Positions 5,582-5,973 of a DNA stretch of 5,973 nucleotides are shown here, piece by piece. The stretch covers positions 1-5,973 of the forward strand of contig CAMWUH010000141.1 of the NCBI GenBank assembly GCA_947177325.1, written 5' to 3'. A model generated the notes under the pieces. The model ran no database searches, had not been told where the DNA came from, and saw only the letters and a list, made by a program, of their open reading frames with translations. A program made the translations under genes and the position numbers. The stretch is from an uncultured Bacteroidales bacterium (GTDB lineage Bacteria; Bacteroidota; Bacteroidia; Bacteroidales; Muribaculaceae). Each line of letters opens with the position of its first letter. Within the stretch, counting starts at the first letter, position 1.

Positions 5582-5973
5582 TCAGTTCTTATTGCGGGGC
5601 TTAACGGCCATTACGTAAACAAAGACTATCAAGGCTGCGTAGGCTACCAGGCCGAGCACTTGAGGCTCGAAAGCTTCGCCACCTTCGGGAAGCGATTTGC
5701 CACACATGATAGTAATAGCCGAGAACACGCCAAACAACGCACCTCCGGCAATCAAACCTGAAGCTATCAGGGTGCCGCGCTCGTTGCGCAGTTTGATGAT
5801 GTCTTTATCTTTGGATGACTTGTTGACGAAGTAGCTTACCAAGCCGCCAATGAGCATAGGCACATTCAAAGGCAGGGGGATAAACATGCCGAGGCAGAAA
5901 GCCAAAGCGGGTACTCCGAGCCAGTTAAGGAGCAGGGCGAGAATGGCGCCGGTGATATAAAGCATCCAGGGAG
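5582..5973 (-). CDS. OPT-family oligopeptide transporter, C-terminal fragment (cut by window edge)
   Basis: This is the last 130 or so residues of a membrane protein that continues beyond the right edge. The frame stays open to base 5973, with codons for PW before the first ATG at 5965, so that ATG is internal and not a start. Three or four hydrophobic segments are visible. Blocks typical of the OPT (oligopeptide/YSL) family C-terminus are FCLGMFIPLPLNVPMLIGG, VNKSSKDKD and RNERGTLIASGLIAGGALFG, followed by a last membrane helix and a short basic tail, KPRNKN. OPT proteins import small peptides or metal chelates by proton symport; Bacteroidetes full-length forms are usually well above 600 residues. 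It leads directly into the MATE gene after 30 bases. Confidence 0.85.
   Translation of the reverse strand, partial: PWMLYITGAILALLLNWLGVPALAFCLGMFIPLPLNVPMLIGGLVSYFVNKSSKDKDIIKLRNERGTLIASGLIAGGALFGVFSAITIMCGKSLPEGGEAFEPQVLGLVAYAALIVFVYVMAVKPRNKN

Noticed and set aside
1..5973. CRISPR arrays, tRNA or rRNA genes, insertion sequences
   Set aside because: I saw no regularly spaced repeat arrays, no cloverleaf with a T-loop signature, and no transposase motifs or terminal inverted repeats.

Overview
All recognisable genes in this 6 kb window lie on the minus strand. The window looks like a chromosomal segment of a Bacteroidales bacterium; a gut or oral Muribaculaceae- or Tannerellaceae-like genome is plausible, but I cannot fix the genus. 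Three things point there: a textbook Bacteroidetes promoter (TTTG, 20 bases, TAATTTTG) upstream of the central operon, the lack of Shine-Dalgarno sequences before the start codons, and the family types of the transporters and of the NamZ-type muramidase. Base composition is near balanced.

Reading in the direction of transcription (right to left): a 3' fragment of an OPT-family oligopeptide transporter enters at the right edge (5973-5582). A DinF-type MATE efflux protein follows after 30 bases (5551-4253). A hairpin overlaps the MATE stop codon. The intergenic stretch 4252-4119 then holds the promoter of a three-gene operon: an AmpG-family transporter (4118-2805), a secreted DUF1343/NamZ exo-beta-N-acetylmuramidase (2776-1544) and a BadF/BadG-type amino-sugar kinase, probably MurK (1540-695). 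The last two genes are only 3 bases apart. Together they make a peptidoglycan-salvage pathway. NamZ releases MurNAc from cell-wall fragments in the periplasm, the transporter brings sugar or muropeptide inward, and the kinase makes MurNAc-6-phosphate. The next enzyme, the MurQ etherase, is not in the window.

Downstream of the operon is a 164-base intergenic region with a 30-bp-spaced pair of near-identical repeats and nested inverted repeats. It precedes a 67-residue exported or membrane-anchored small protein of unknown function (530-327), which is followed by a strong intrinsic terminator (277-235). The left end (1-234) has no recognised gene. Its minus strand can fold into a closed three-hairpin RNA structure (130-26) whose wobble pairs favour the minus strand. 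The same stretch is also an open minus-strand frame running off the window, so its nature is unresolved.

The salvage operon is known biology. The least explained items are the left-edge structured element, the small exported protein, and the repeat-containing region upstream of it.
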